The position numbers and the translations under genes are program-made. The notes below the pieces were generated by a model that saw only the letters and a program-made list of their open reading frames with translations, made no database searches and had not been told where the DNA came from. 64,000 nucleotides of DNA from Mucilaginibacter ginsenosidivorax (GTDB lineage Bacteria > Bacteroidota > Bacteroidia > Sphingobacteriales > Sphingobacteriaceae): the NCBI RefSeq assembly GCF_007971525.1, contig NZ_CP042437.1:1364001-1428000 (forward strand). Reading direction: 5' to 3'. Every line of letters begins with the position of its first letter. Positions within the stretch are counted from its first letter, which is position 1. Shown here in pieces: positions 43,562 to 51,710 of this stretch.

Positions 43562-43710
43562 TTTTTGCAGGTACACGCGTATCAGTCGAATCGCTTGATT
43601 ATTTAAAAGCTGGAGTTTCTCTTGATGAGTTTTTAGATGAATTCCCTTCGGTTAAAAAACAGCAGGCAAGGTTTTTGGTTAATAAACAACAGCAATTAAA
43701 TTTCCTGTAA
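43552..43710 (+). pseudogene. N-terminally truncated DUF433 gene remnant
   Basis: In the frame from 43552 the DNA reads HGIVFAGTRVSVESLDYLKA, then GVSLDEFLDEFPSVKKQQAR, ending at TAA 43708-43710. This matches the conserved body of DUF433 proteins (xPVFAGTRVPV...L.AG.SLDEFL..FP.V). No start codon exists: an in-frame stop lies at 43549-43551, in the last codons of vapC. The N-terminal part is missing or merged into the vapC end. DUF433 genes are often paired with DUF5615 PIN-like toxins, so this is probably the fossil of a second toxin-antitoxin module. Confidence 0.8.
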
Positions 43711-43920
43711 GCGGTTTCACCCAACATCTAAATGCAACGCTGCAACAAATAGCCTTTAAATTTTTAGATTTGTTCCTTCTTTAAAGAATAAATGAATAAG
43801 CCATTGATTCCATGTTATTGCGAAGAACAAAGCATTTGTGGGCAACATACTACAAGCCTGCACAGTGTGCGATTGCCACAGTACGCTACTCATGATATGT
43901 TGGATAGCGATACAAACACC

Positions 43921-44122
43921 GGCTTTGAACGCAGGCTAATACTCACCAGGCAAGGCTACGCCCGCCACCCTCTCTCCGGCTTCGCCGTAAAAAGGGGTTT
44001 GAAATTTAATTATTTTAGTTTTTTTAATACCGCGTTATCTACAGTTCAAGCCCCTCTTTCCACCGCAGGTGAAGAGAGGGTGGCGGGCGCAGCCTCGCCG
44101 GGTGAGTCTTCGCCTCGATGCA
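43921..44122. repeat. Element with 35-bp terminal inverted repeats; copy 2
   Basis: The left repeat 43941-43975 (ACTCACCAGGCAAGGCTACG onward to CACCCTCTCT) and right repeat 44073-44107 (AGAGAGGGTGGCGGGC onward to GGTGAGT) pair at 32 of 35 positions. An inner pair (AGGGGTTTGAA with TTCAAGCCCCT) lies between. The left flank GGCTTTGAACGCAGGC and right flank CTTCGCCTC are shared with 22321-22757. An open frame across 43792-44205 only translates this repeat. The rest of 43711-43920 holds a degraded ATTGCGAAGAACAAAGCA-type palindrome. Confidence 0.8.
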
Positions 44123-44201
44123 ACTTACGTCATCCCTATTTCAAATCGTCGCGAAATGCTAATACCCGCAACAACCTGGGTGCCAATACTATTTACCCCA
44201 T

Positions 44202-45242
44202 ATGAAACTCCTCCGCTGGCTGCTGCTCCCCTTTTCGCTCATTTACGGCCTGGTTGTTACCATTCGTAACTGGTGTTATGATACCGGGGTATTTAAAAGT
44301 ACCGGTTTTAACCGTCCGGTTATTGTGGTAGGTAACCTTGATGTAGGCGGCGCGGGTAAAAGCCCCATGACCGAGTACCTGATCCGGTTATTTCAGGATG
44401 AAAAACCGACCATACTTAGCCGCGGTTACGGCCGCAAAACCAAGGGCTTTTTGTTGGCAGGCGATAAGCCACAGGCATCTGTCATAGGCGATGAGCCGGC
44501 CCAGTTTAAACGTAAATTCCCAAACGTTACCGTTGCCGTTTGCGAAAAACGGGTAGCAGGAATACAGCAGTTAAAAGATAAATACAGCCTGGTAATTTTG
44601 GATGATGCCTACCAGCACCGGGCGCTTAAACCGGGCTTTAGCATTTTATTATTTGATTATAACCAACTTAACCAACCACGGTTGGTACTACCCACGGGCA
44701 ACCTGCGCGAGCCTTTTAGCGGCCGCGGAAGGGCCGATGTGATTATCATCAGCAAATGCCCGCTAACGTTGGCAGATGCAGAAATGGCCCTCATCAAAAA
44801 ACACATTAAGCCCCTGCCCCACCAGCAACTATTTTTCACCTCCATAAACTACCTGGCCCTGCAAAACATGAACGGGGCTACTGTTTATCAAAACATTGAT
44901 GAGCAAACCGCCGTGTTTGTGCTTACGGGTATTGCCAATCCGGCGCCTTTGTTATCGCATTTAAAAAACCATACATCTATCATCAATCACCATAAATATC
45001 CCGATCATCACCAATTTACCTTAAAAAATATCAGTAAACTTGCCGATGATTTTTTTGCCTGTACATCACAAAAAAAGTTAATCATCACAACAGAAAAGGA
45101 TGCGCAGCGTTTAGGGGAACAGGAATTGCAGCCGGCCATCAAAAAACTACCTGTTTTGGTATTGCCAATAGGTATTAGTTTTTTAAATAACGGCAAACAG
45201 CAGTTTGATAATTTAGTAACCAAATATGTTAGACAATATTGA
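44202..45242 (+). CDS. lpxK: Tetraacyldisaccharide 4'-kinase
   Basis: A protein of 346 residues. The N-terminal membrane helix region (LLPFSLIYGLVVTIRNWCYD) is followed by the P-loop GNLDVGGAGKSPMTEYLIRL, TILSRGYGRKTKGFL, and the catalytic-Asp region VILDDAYQHRALKP. It phosphorylates the lipid A disaccharide at 4' on the inner membrane, the last kinase step before Kdo addition. The stop codon lies inside punA (17-base overlap), and punA in turn overlaps the porin gene, forming a compact operon. It begins about 80 bases after the repeat element. Confidence 0.96.
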   Translation: MKLLRWLLLPFSLIYGLVVTIRNWCYDTGVFKSTGFNRPVIVVGNLDVGGAGKSPMTEYLIRLFQDEKPTILSRGYGRKTKGFLLAGDKPQASVIGDEPAQFKRKFPNVTVAVCEKRVAGIQQLKDKYSLVILDDAYQHRALKPGFSILLFDYNQLNQPRLVLPTGNLREPFSGRGRADVIIISKCPLTLADAEMALIKKHIKPLPHQQLFFTSINYLALQNMNGATVYQNIDEQTAVFVLTGIANPAPLLSHLKNHTSIINHHKYPDHHQFTLKNISKLADDFFACTSQKKLIITTEKDAQRLGEQELQPAIKKLPVLVLPIGISFLNNGKQQFDNLVTKYVRQY

Positions 45243-46041
45243 AAGCACCGCCCGGTACATTAAAAACCGTATAGGCGATTTTGAACCCGAGGTAGGTATA
45301 ATTTTAGGCACAGGCCTGGGTGGCCTGGTTAAAGACATCGTTGTTGAAAAACAATTGATGTACTCCAACATCCCCGATTTCCCAATTTCTACATTGGAGT
45401 TTCATTCGGGTAAGTTGATATTTGGCACACTTGGCGGTGTAAAAGTGGTAGCCATGCAAGGGCGATTGCACTATTATGAAGGTTATAACATGCAGCAAAT
45501 CACCTTTCCGGTTAGGGTGATGAAATACCTGGGCATTAAAACCCTTTACGTATCAAACGCCAGTGGCTCACTTAACCCGGATTTTAAAAAAGGCGACCTG
45601 ATGGTTATTGCCGATCATATTAACCTGCAACCGCAAAACCCGCTCATTGGCAGAAATTATGAGGAGCTTGGCCCCCGTTTTCCGGATATGAGCCAGCCCT
45701 ACCAGCGCACCTTAATTGATAAAGCTTTAAGTATTGCTGCGGCAAACAATATTACCTGCCATAAAGGAGTTTATGTTGCAGTAACCGGCCCTAATTTAGA
45801 AACCAAGGCCGAGTACACTTATTTAAGGATAATTGGCGGCGACGCTGTAGGCATGAGCACCGTACCCGAAGTTATTGTAGCAAACCACATGGGCATACCC
45901 GTATTTGCCATATCGGTATTAACAGACGAAGGCTTTACTGATGTGCTGGAGCCGGTATCATTAGAAGAAATTATAAGAGTAGCCGAAGAAGCCGAGCCAA
46001 AACTGACCCTGATCCTCAAAAATCTGATAGCCGGTAATTAA
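45226..46041 (+). CDS. punA: Purine nucleoside phosphorylase
   Basis: A protein of 271 residues of the trimeric PNP family: VGIILGTGLGGLVKDI (phosphate site), MQGRLHYYEGYN, YVSNASGSLNPDFKKGDLMV, GVYVAVTGPNLETKAEY, and AVGMSTVPEVIVANHMG. It splits purine nucleosides with phosphate to base and ribose-1-phosphate. It overlaps lpxK by 17 bases and shares TAATG with the porin gene, so the three are translated in step. The functional link between salvage and lipid A is not obvious; the operon is probably a matter of co-regulation. Confidence 0.95.
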   Translation: MLDNIESTARYIKNRIGDFEPEVGIILGTGLGGLVKDIVVEKQLMYSNIPDFPISTLEFHSGKLIFGTLGGVKVVAMQGRLHYYEGYNMQQITFPVRVMKYLGIKTLYVSNASGSLNPDFKKGDLMVIADHINLQPQNPLIGRNYEELGPRFPDMSQPYQRTLIDKALSIAAANNITCHKGVYVAVTGPNLETKAEYTYLRIIGGDAVGMSTVPEVIVANHMGIPVFAISVLTDEGFTDVLEPVSLEEIIRVAEEAEPKLTLILKNLIAGN

Positions 46042-48137
46042 TGCATCATAAGCTCAAATATATTTTATTGCTCCTGTTGTGCTTTGGCATACAGTCGGCT
46101 TTTGCACAATACGGCCAGGTAAACCGGGCAAAGCCGCTATCAACGCGCGATACCTTAAAAACCCAACGGAAAGTTAGCGACGACGAACTGCTGGATAGCC
46201 TGCGCAAAAAAGAAGACAATAAAAAAGACTCGGTAATTTTCAGCGCTAAGTTTATCCGTGTAACGATGGAACGTTTCCTGAGCGACAGCACACAAACTTT
46301 CGCGCTGGATACCGGCATCTATAACTTTGAAAATTATAGCCCCCTTACCGATCCCCGCCATCCGCGCATTAGCCTGGGCTACAATGGCGTATCGCAAAGG
46401 AGCATGCTGTTTGAGCCCGACCAAACCATAGGTTTTAACACCGGCCTGCACTCGCTGGATGTATATGCCTTAAGACCGCAGGATATTAAGTATTACAACG
46501 CAAGAGTGGCGTACTCCAACCTCACGTTGTTTAACGGCTTTGGCAGCTCGGCCGAGCAGGTTTTCAAAATCATCCATACCCAAAATGTAAAACCAAACTG
46601 GAATGTGGGTTTTAACCTCAATTTCAACGGATCGCGCGGGTTTTATAGCACCAGCAGCGTGTTACAGCAAAATGTGAGCGATGTAAACGCTGCGTTTTTT
46701 ACCTGGTACCAATCGCCAGGCAAGCGTTACAATTTGCTGGCCAACATCATTTATAATAATCTAAAAGCGCCCGAAACGGGCTCTATCCTTAACGATACCG
46801 TTTTCACGGGGAAAAGCAACTCCCTGTTCTTTAAAAACTCGGCTCCGGTGCGGCTGGCAAACAGTTATCAGCAGTGGACAGATAAAAGCCTGTACATAAA
46901 GCAGTTTTATTACCTGGGCCGTATTGATAGTTTGAACAAAGGCAAGGCTAACTCCAAAATTTTGCCTACCCAACGCGTAGCACACACCTTACTTGTTCAA
47001 AACAGCAGTTATAATTACCTGCAAACAAACCAGCCCGATACCTATAATGTATTCCCCGATTATTATTACAGCTATAACCGGTCGCGAGACTCGCTGGTAG
47101 TAACCCATGTTCAAAATGAATTTTCGTACAGTTTCTATCTCCGGAGTAAATCGGTAAAGTTTGTAAAAAACGAAGTAAAGCTCGATCTGGGCTTGGTACA
47201 TGACCTTTATAACTACGCGCAATACGTAAGCGACACCGTGCTAAACCAGTATGGATACAAGTACATCCATCAAAATAAAATGCAGAATAATACCTTCCAG
47301 GACATCACCCTGAAGGCCAAATTCAGCTACCGCTTTAGCGACAGGCTTGGTCTTGAAGGCGATTTTAGGCAGATAGTGCAGGGCCGCGATTTTGGCGATT
47401 ATTTTTATGGCGCAAAGCTTAATGTTGCAGGTAATGATAAAGCAGGCAAAATTATTTTAGAAGCCTATTCACAAAACAGCTCACCGCCGCTCATTTATAC
47501 CAACTGGATAAGTAACCATTATATTTTCCATAATAGTTTTCAAAACCAAAAAACAACCAGTGCGTCGTTCAGCTATATCAACAACCCCTTGCAGCTGGAT
47601 ATTAAGGCCGAATACTTTTTAATTGCCGGTTACATGTATTTTACCGCGCAGGATGGCGGTATCGACGCCCACCCTGCCCAGCTGAGTAATGATATCAACC
47701 TGCTAAAAGTAAGCGTGGGGAAAAATTTAAGCTACCACAGCCTGCACTTTGATAACTACATCGTTTACCAGAAAACAGATTATCAATCAACCCTGCGCAC
47801 GCCCGAGGTTTATACGTATAGCAACCTGTATTTCAGCAAAACACTTTTTAACGTACTTAAATCAAACTTTGGCGTAAGCGTAAGGTATAATACACCGTAT
47901 GTAGCACCGTCGTACGCGGTAGGTATTGGCCAGTTTTATAACGGCCCCGATGTTACTTTTACATCGTACCCCGTAGCATCGGTATACTTTAAGGCCACCC
48001 TGCAACGCACCAACCTGTTCCTGATGTACGATTATGCCAACCAGGGCCTGCAAAGCAAAGGGTTTTACACCGTAAACCGCTACCCCATGCAAGATCACTT
48101 ATTGAAGTTTGGTGTTAGCTGGACGTTTTATAATTAG
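46041..48137 (+). CDS. Putative outer-membrane porin (Porin_10 type)
   Basis: A protein of 698 residues with a signal peptide (KYILLLLLCFGIQSAFAQ). It is beta-strand rich, with many alternating aromatic strands (for example YFLIAGYMYFT and TSYPVASVYFKATLQRTNLF) and a C-terminal phenylalanine-tyrosine strand (LLKFGVSWTFYN), typical of outer-membrane barrels. In Bacteroidota this family is annotated as putative porin (Porin_10). It starts inside the punA stop. Its charged N-terminal region after the signal (LLDSLRKKEDNKKDS) may be periplasmic. Substrate unknown. Confidence 0.85.
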   Translation: MHHKLKYILLLLLCFGIQSAFAQYGQVNRAKPLSTRDTLKTQRKVSDDELLDSLRKKEDNKKDSVIFSAKFIRVTMERFLSDSTQTFALDTGIYNFENYSPLTDPRHPRISLGYNGVSQRSMLFEPDQTIGFNTGLHSLDVYALRPQDIKYYNARVAYSNLTLFNGFGSSAEQVFKIIHTQNVKPNWNVGFNLNFNGSRGFYSTSSVLQQNVSDVNAAFFTWYQSPGKRYNLLANIIYNNLKAPETGSILNDTVFTGKSNSLFFKNSAPVRLANSYQQWTDKSLYIKQFYYLGRIDSLNKGKANSKILPTQRVAHTLLVQNSSYNYLQTNQPDTYNVFPDYYYSYNRSRDSLVVTHVQNEFSYSFYLRSKSVKFVKNEVKLDLGLVHDLYNYAQYVSDTVLNQYGYKYIHQNKMQNNTFQDITLKAKFSYRFSDRLGLEGDFRQIVQGRDFGDYFYGAKLNVAGNDKAGKIILEAYSQNSSPPLIYTNWISNHYIFHNSFQNQKTTSASFSYINNPLQLDIKAEYFLIAGYMYFTAQDGGIDAHPAQLSNDINLLKVSVGKNLSYHSLHFDNYIVYQKTDYQSTLRTPEVYTYSNLYFSKTLFNVLKSNFGVSVRYNTPYVAPSYAVGIGQFYNGPDVTFTSYPVASVYFKATLQRTNLFLMYDYANQGLQSKGFYTVNRYPMQDHLLKFGVSWTFYN

Positions 48138-48142
48138 TAATT

Positions 48143-48445
48143 AAAAAGAATCAAGAGGCAAGAATCAAGAATTAAGACGCCGGGGTGGCTCTTCTGCCTT
48201 CGCACCTCTATACATCTACACCAATTGTGGGCGTATCCCTGCGGGCCGGGCTAACCGCTCATACGCACACGGGCCTTAGGCTCAGGCGGTATCCGCTTTT
48301 ATCCCTTACGCGTTTGTCTGAACTCGAATTAAACGAATTTTTAGAATTTCTCGAATTGATTTTTTAAATTCTGTAAATTTTTAAATTCTGCAAATTCTGG
48401 TTCAGACAAAACCATCTGCATATCTGTAATCTGCACACCCGCACA
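48143..48445. repeat. Word arrays and dispersed repeat after the porin gene
   Basis: The 317-bp gap 48138-48454 holds, in order, AATCAAGAGGCAAGAATCAA-type words (48147-48175), the dispersed repeat shared with 541-620 (48257-48340), and GAATTTTTAGAATTTCTCGA words opposed by AAATTCTGCAAATTCTG words up to a GGTTCAGAC end. ATCTGCATATCTGTAATCTG words follow, ending near the stop of the next (minus) gene. No gene is seen. Confidence 0.65.
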
Positions 48446-48454
48446 TCAAACAAA

Positions 48455-49792
48455 TCAAGTTTTCTGTTTCTTTTTCTTAGCTGCCGGGAAAAGCACATTA
48501 TTTAATATCAGCCTATATCCGGCCGAGTTGGGGTGCAGCTTTAAGTCTGTTGGCGGGTCGCCTACGGCGTGTTGATAGTCTTCCGGATCGTGGCCGCCGT
48601 AAAATGTCCATTGGCCTTTGCCATATTCGCCGTGGATGTAGCGGGCTTCGTTGGCGGTTTTCATTTCGCCCATGATGGTTACGCCTGGCTTTAACATGCT
48701 TTTATTATAAGCTGTGGTGAGGCCCATAAAGCCCTTTATCACCTTGTCATGATCCTGGGTAAGCATGCTGGGCACCACATCCCATTTGGCCGAAAAATCA
48801 AACAGCGTAAAAAAATCGCGCTGACGCTCCACCTGCCGGGTAGTAGTTACATCAATGTTGCTAAACTGGTGCGACATCGGGTTCATATCCAGCGTAAAAT
48901 TCTGAAAGGCGAAGGTTTGTGTAAAATCCAGTTTCGATTGCGCATCCGGGTCGGCCGCATCGCCATCAAACATCCGTTCGCAAATATCAGTATTGGATGA
49001 GGCCAGGGCAATATCAAACGTATCGGTACCCGAGCACATGGCAAACAAAAAACCGCCGCCCACGCAAAAATCACGGATGTTTTTGGCCACCGCCAGCTTC
49101 ATTTGCGATACCTTTTTAAACCCAAGCTTATGCGCCAGCGCTTCCTGCCCTTTTACGTCGTCGTTGTACCATTGTGCAAACCTAAAAGCACCGTAAAACT
49201 TGCTGTACTGCCCGGTAAAATCCTCGTGGTGCAGGTGTAGCCAATCGTATTTGGGCAGTTCGCCTTTTATAACTTCTTCGTCGTACACCACATCGTAAGG
49301 GATCTCGGCATATTTTAAAACCAGGGTTACGGCATCGTCCCAGGGCAGTTTATTTTTCGGCGAGTAAACAGCCATTTTGGGTGCCTTCTCCAGCTTAACC
49401 ACATCCATATTTACCGACGGATCGCTTACTTGGGTAATTATCTCATTTACCTTAGCATCGGCCAGCACCTGGTAGCTCACCCCGCGTATTTTGCACTCCT
49501 CCTCCATCTTCTGGTTATATTTCATCATAAAGCTGCCGCCGCGGTAGTTAAGCAGCCAGTCAACCTCCTCGCCATTTTTTAAAGCCAGGAAAGCGATGCC
49601 GTACGATTTCAGGTGATCTTTCTGCTCATCGTCCATAGGGATGAGGATAGAGGCCGCTTTTGAGATGACAGGTAACAGGCAAAGCGCGAAAAACAGGAAT
49701 ATAGGTGAAACGCGAAAGGTGAAAAACTGAAAAATAGGTGAAAGGCGAAAGGTGAAAGGTGAAGGGTGTTTTTTGTTTGATTGATTATTCAC
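48455..49792 (-). CDS. Exported protein of a family often named 'asparagine synthetase B'
   Basis: A protein of 445 residues starting at GTG 49792; an in-frame stop lies 15 bases upstream and no ATG precedes the hydrophobic core. The first 47 residues are a signal peptide partly encoded by a word array (FTFRLSPIFQF then FTFRVSPIFLF, then FFALCLLPVISKA). The mature part has SILIPMDDEQKDHLKSYGIA, DFCVGGGFLFAMCSGTDTFD and ARYIHGEYGKGQWTFYGGHD. Databases often call it asparagine synthetase B, but no N-terminal Cys amidotransferase or ATP-pyrophosphatase loop is visible, so that name is unsupported. Export to the periplasm is likely; the function is unknown. Confidence 0.7.
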   Translation of the reverse strand: MNNQSNKKHPSPFTFRLSPIFQFFTFRVSPIFLFFALCLLPVISKAASILIPMDDEQKDHLKSYGIAFLALKNGEEVDWLLNYRGGSFMMKYNQKMEEECKIRGVSYQVLADAKVNEIITQVSDPSVNMDVVKLEKAPKMAVYSPKNKLPWDDAVTLVLKYAEIPYDVVYDEEVIKGELPKYDWLHLHHEDFTGQYSKFYGAFRFAQWYNDDVKGQEALAHKLGFKKVSQMKLAVAKNIRDFCVGGGFLFAMCSGTDTFDIALASSNTDICERMFDGDAADPDAQSKLDFTQTFAFQNFTLDMNPMSHQFSNIDVTTTRQVERQRDFFTLFDFSAKWDVVPSMLTQDHDKVIKGFMGLTTAYNKSMLKPGVTIMGEMKTANEARYIHGEYGKGQWTFYGGHDPEDYQHAVGDPPTDLKLHPNSAGYRLILNNVLFPAAKKKKQKT

Positions 49793-49907
49793 TGTCCGGT
49801 GTGTGTTTTAAATCGATGTCGGTTATCAAATGTAACGATTAAACGGGTAATGTATTACCATGCAACCTGGTTCTTTTATCCTTTGGAAAATACGTTTGAG
49901 CTGCATA

Positions 49908-49972
49908 ACCCTTTGCCTTTCGTCTTTAACCTTTTGCCTCTAAAATCCTTTTCCCTTTCACCTCAATTTTAT
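49908..49972. repeat. Word array CTTTGCCTTTCG upstream of ppiB
   Basis: CCCTTTGCCTTTCG, CCTTTTGCCTC and CCCTTTCACCTC words stand just before the ppiB -7 element. They are the same vocabulary, in the opposite sense, as GGTGAAAGGCGAAAGG at 49738-49769, which lies in the 5' coding part of the divergent gene. Confidence 0.65.
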
Positions 49973-49980
49973 TACCTTTG
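49973..49980 (+). promoter_or_regulatory. -7 element for ppiB
   Basis: TACCTTTG, 26 bases before the ppiB ATG; identical to the octamer before purH and panB. Confidence 0.6.
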
Positions 49981-50006
49981 CCAACTGTTTTCAAAAAAAC
50001 AAAGAA

Positions 50007-50444
50007 ATGAGCAAAGCAATAATCAAAACTGAAAAAGGCGACATGACCGTAGAGTTTTACGATCAGGATGCCCCAAATACTGTAGCTAACTTTAAAAAAT
50101 TAGCAAAATCAAACTTTTACGATGGTGTTATCTTCCACCGTGTTATTCCTAACTTTATGGTACAGGGTGGCGACCCGACCGGTACCGGTGCTGGTGGTGC
50201 AGGCTACAAAATTGATTGCGAATTGACAGGTGATAACCAATACCATGACCGTGGCGTGCTTTCAATGGCACATGCCGGCCGTAACACTGGCAGCTCACAA
50301 TTCTTTATCTGCCATAACCGTACAAATACCGCTCACTTAGATCGTAACCACACCGTATTTGGTAAAGTGATTGAAAACGTTGACGTTGTTGACGCTATTC
50401 GCCAGGGCGATAAAATCTTAAGCATCGAAGTAATAGAGGAATAG
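50007..50444 (+). CDS. ppiB: Peptidyl-prolyl cis-trans isomerase, cyclophilin type
   Basis: A protein of 145 residues with no signal peptide. Cyclophilin marks are FHRVIPNFMVQGGDPTGTGA (active Arg in FHR), GVLSMAHAGRNTGSSQFFIC and LDRNHTVFGKVIENVDVVD. It is a cytoplasmic prolyl isomerase. It has its own -7 element and is followed after a long hairpin array by the DUF5606 gene on the same strand. Confidence 0.96.
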   Translation: MSKAIIKTEKGDMTVEFYDQDAPNTVANFKKLAKSNFYDGVIFHRVIPNFMVQGGDPTGTGAGGAGYKIDCELTGDNQYHDRGVLSMAHAGRNTGSSQFFICHNRTNTAHLDRNHTVFGKVIENVDVVDAIRQGDKILSIEVIEE

Positions 50445-50449
50445 TGAAT

Positions 50450-50556
50450 AGTTGAATAAGTTAATGGTTGATTGAGTTGAATAAGTTGATTGAGTTTAAA
50501 CCTGTCAACTTATTCAACTCAATCAACTTATTCAACCTAATCAACCCAATCAACCA
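50450..50556. repeat. Long hairpin of GTTGATTGAGTTGAATAAG words between ppiB and the DUF5606 gene
   Basis: The left arm (about 50451-50505) and right arm (about 50508-50556) are each built of GTTGATTGAGTTGAATAAG words and their complement. They form a stem of roughly 45 bases with a very short loop (near TAAACCTG). It spans nearly the whole intergenic gap. The same theme is seen at 12895-12992. Confidence 0.85.
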
Positions 50557-50561
50557 AACAA

Positions 50562-51080
50562 ATGAATTTACAAGGAATTGTGGCCGTATCTGGCAAACCG
50601 GGATTATGGAGGGCATTGGCTCAAAACAAAACCGGCTATGTACTGGAGAGCCTGGATGCACAAAAAACTAAACTGGTAGCCAACCTGTCGACAGCTAAAT
50701 TGGCTGCCCTTACCGAAATAACTATTTTTGGTATTGAGGATGACATCAGGCTTACCGATGTATTTGAGCAGATGAAAGCTGCCGCTAACGTACCCGACGC
50801 TAAAGCTGATGGTAAAAAAATGCGTGCCTTTTTTTACGAAGTAGCGCCTGATCATGACGAGGAGAAAGTATATGCCTCTGATATGAAAAAGATCCTTACC
50901 TGGTTTCATATCCTTAAAGATTTACCAGCATTTAACGAGGCAGACCCAACCCAGGCACCAGCTCCAGAGGCCGCACCAGCCGAAGTTGAAGAACCGGTTG
51001 CAGAAGTAGTTGCCACCGAACCGGAGCCGGCTCCAGCCCCAAAAGCAAAAGCTAAAAAAGCCACAAAAAAAGCCGAGTAA
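50562..51080 (+). CDS. DUF5606 domain protein
   Basis: A protein of 172 residues. The N-terminal 60 residues (NLQGIVAVSGKPGLWRALAQ, then FGIEDDIRLTDVFEQMK) are the DUF5606 core of Bacteroidota; a second helical part carries AFFYEVAPDHDEEKVYASDM. The last 45 residues are an alanine, proline, glutamate and lysine-rich tail ending AKAKKATKKAE, a low-complexity basic end that could bind nucleic acid. It is cytoplasmic; function unknown. It begins 6 bases after the hairpin and may be co-transcribed with ppiB. Confidence 0.8.
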   Translation: MNLQGIVAVSGKPGLWRALAQNKTGYVLESLDAQKTKLVANLSTAKLAALTEITIFGIEDDIRLTDVFEQMKAAANVPDAKADGKKMRAFFYEVAPDHDEEKVYASDMKKILTWFHILKDLPAFNEADPTQAPAPEAAPAEVEEPVAEVVATEPEPAPAPKAKAKKATKKAE

Positions 51081-51198
51081 TCGGTTTTTTGCTTTTATAG
51101 GCAATCTCTTCTTTTTCCGTCGTTGTAAGGCCCCGTTAGCCCCCCCAAATTCGTTGTGGTGTGAAAAGAAATACAATTAAATCAATGTAGCAAACTAC

Positions 51199-51277
51199 CG
51201 TCATTGCGAGGTACGAAGCAATCCCGAACTATGTGGGATTTAGTATGTCGGGGATTGCTTCGTACCTCGCAATGACG
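51199..51277. repeat. 79-bp palindrome with perfect 27-bp arms, copy 1
   Basis: CGTCATTGCGAGGTACGAAG and on to CAATCCC (51199-51225) pairs perfectly with 51251-51277. The 25-base loop differs from copy 2 (51856-51934) at only a few positions, and both copies have the same orientation. It lies between the convergent DUF5606 and Dabb genes and may stop transcription both ways. Confidence 0.95.
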
Positions 51278-51299
51278 ATTGATTTATTTAGAATTTTAT

Positions 51300-51710
51300 T
51301 TACGCCTCCACAGCATCATAAACAATAACCTTTTCCCAAAGGTGGCTGCAATTTTTAATGAACTCCAGGTGTATGGGGTGAGTTTGATAGGTTGCCTGCC
51401 CGGCAAGGTCGCTAAAAAACATCAGTTCAGATACAGCCCAACTGTTATCAACCACGTCACGTTTTTCGGTGCTGGCAACAACGCCTACGCGCAGTTTTTT
51501 AACGGTTTCTATTTTCGACAGCGTTTTAACGCCTGCAACCAGTTTATCCCTGTCTTCAACCGACCCGGGATTTTTGAGCCAGAAAAACACATGGTGTATT
51601 ACAGGCCATTCTTCTTTTTGTTCTATCATTGGCATTGCTGATGCTACAGCTGTCCCTGCTGCCAGGGCGGCTGTAGTGGTTATAAATTTTCGTCTGTTGT
51701 TAGTGCTCAT
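51300..51710 (-). CDS. Tat-exported Dabb (stress-responsive A/B barrel) protein
   Basis: About 136 residues from ATG 51710. The N terminus (MSTNNRRKFITTTAALAAGT) is a twin-arginine signal. The mature domain has the Dabb dimeric alpha-beta barrel pattern: VIHHVFFWLKNPGSVEDRDK, LVAGVKTLSKIETVKKLRVG, VSELMFFSDLAGQATYQTHP and a C-terminal strand. Dabb proteins are small, often without known catalytic function. Tat export suggests it folds, perhaps with a cofactor, before secretion. The gene is bracketed by two near-identical 79-bp palindromes. Confidence 0.85.
   Translation of the reverse strand: MSTNNRRKFITTTAALAAGTAVASAMPMIEQKEEWPVIHHVFFWLKNPGSVEDRDKLVAGVKTLSKIETVKKLRVGVVASTEKRDVVDNSWAVSELMFFSDLAGQATYQTHPIHLEFIKNCSHLWEKVIVYDAVEA

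Noticed and set aside
43792..44205. Open frame of 137 codons before lpxK
   Set aside because: It translates a palindromic repeat element and its degraded neighbour; no start context, conserved domain or codon bias supports a gene.
48455..49792. Functional call as asparagine synthetase B
   Set aside because: No N-terminal Cys amidotransferase and no ATP-pyrophosphatase loop, and the protein has a signal peptide; the common database name is not supported by the sequence.
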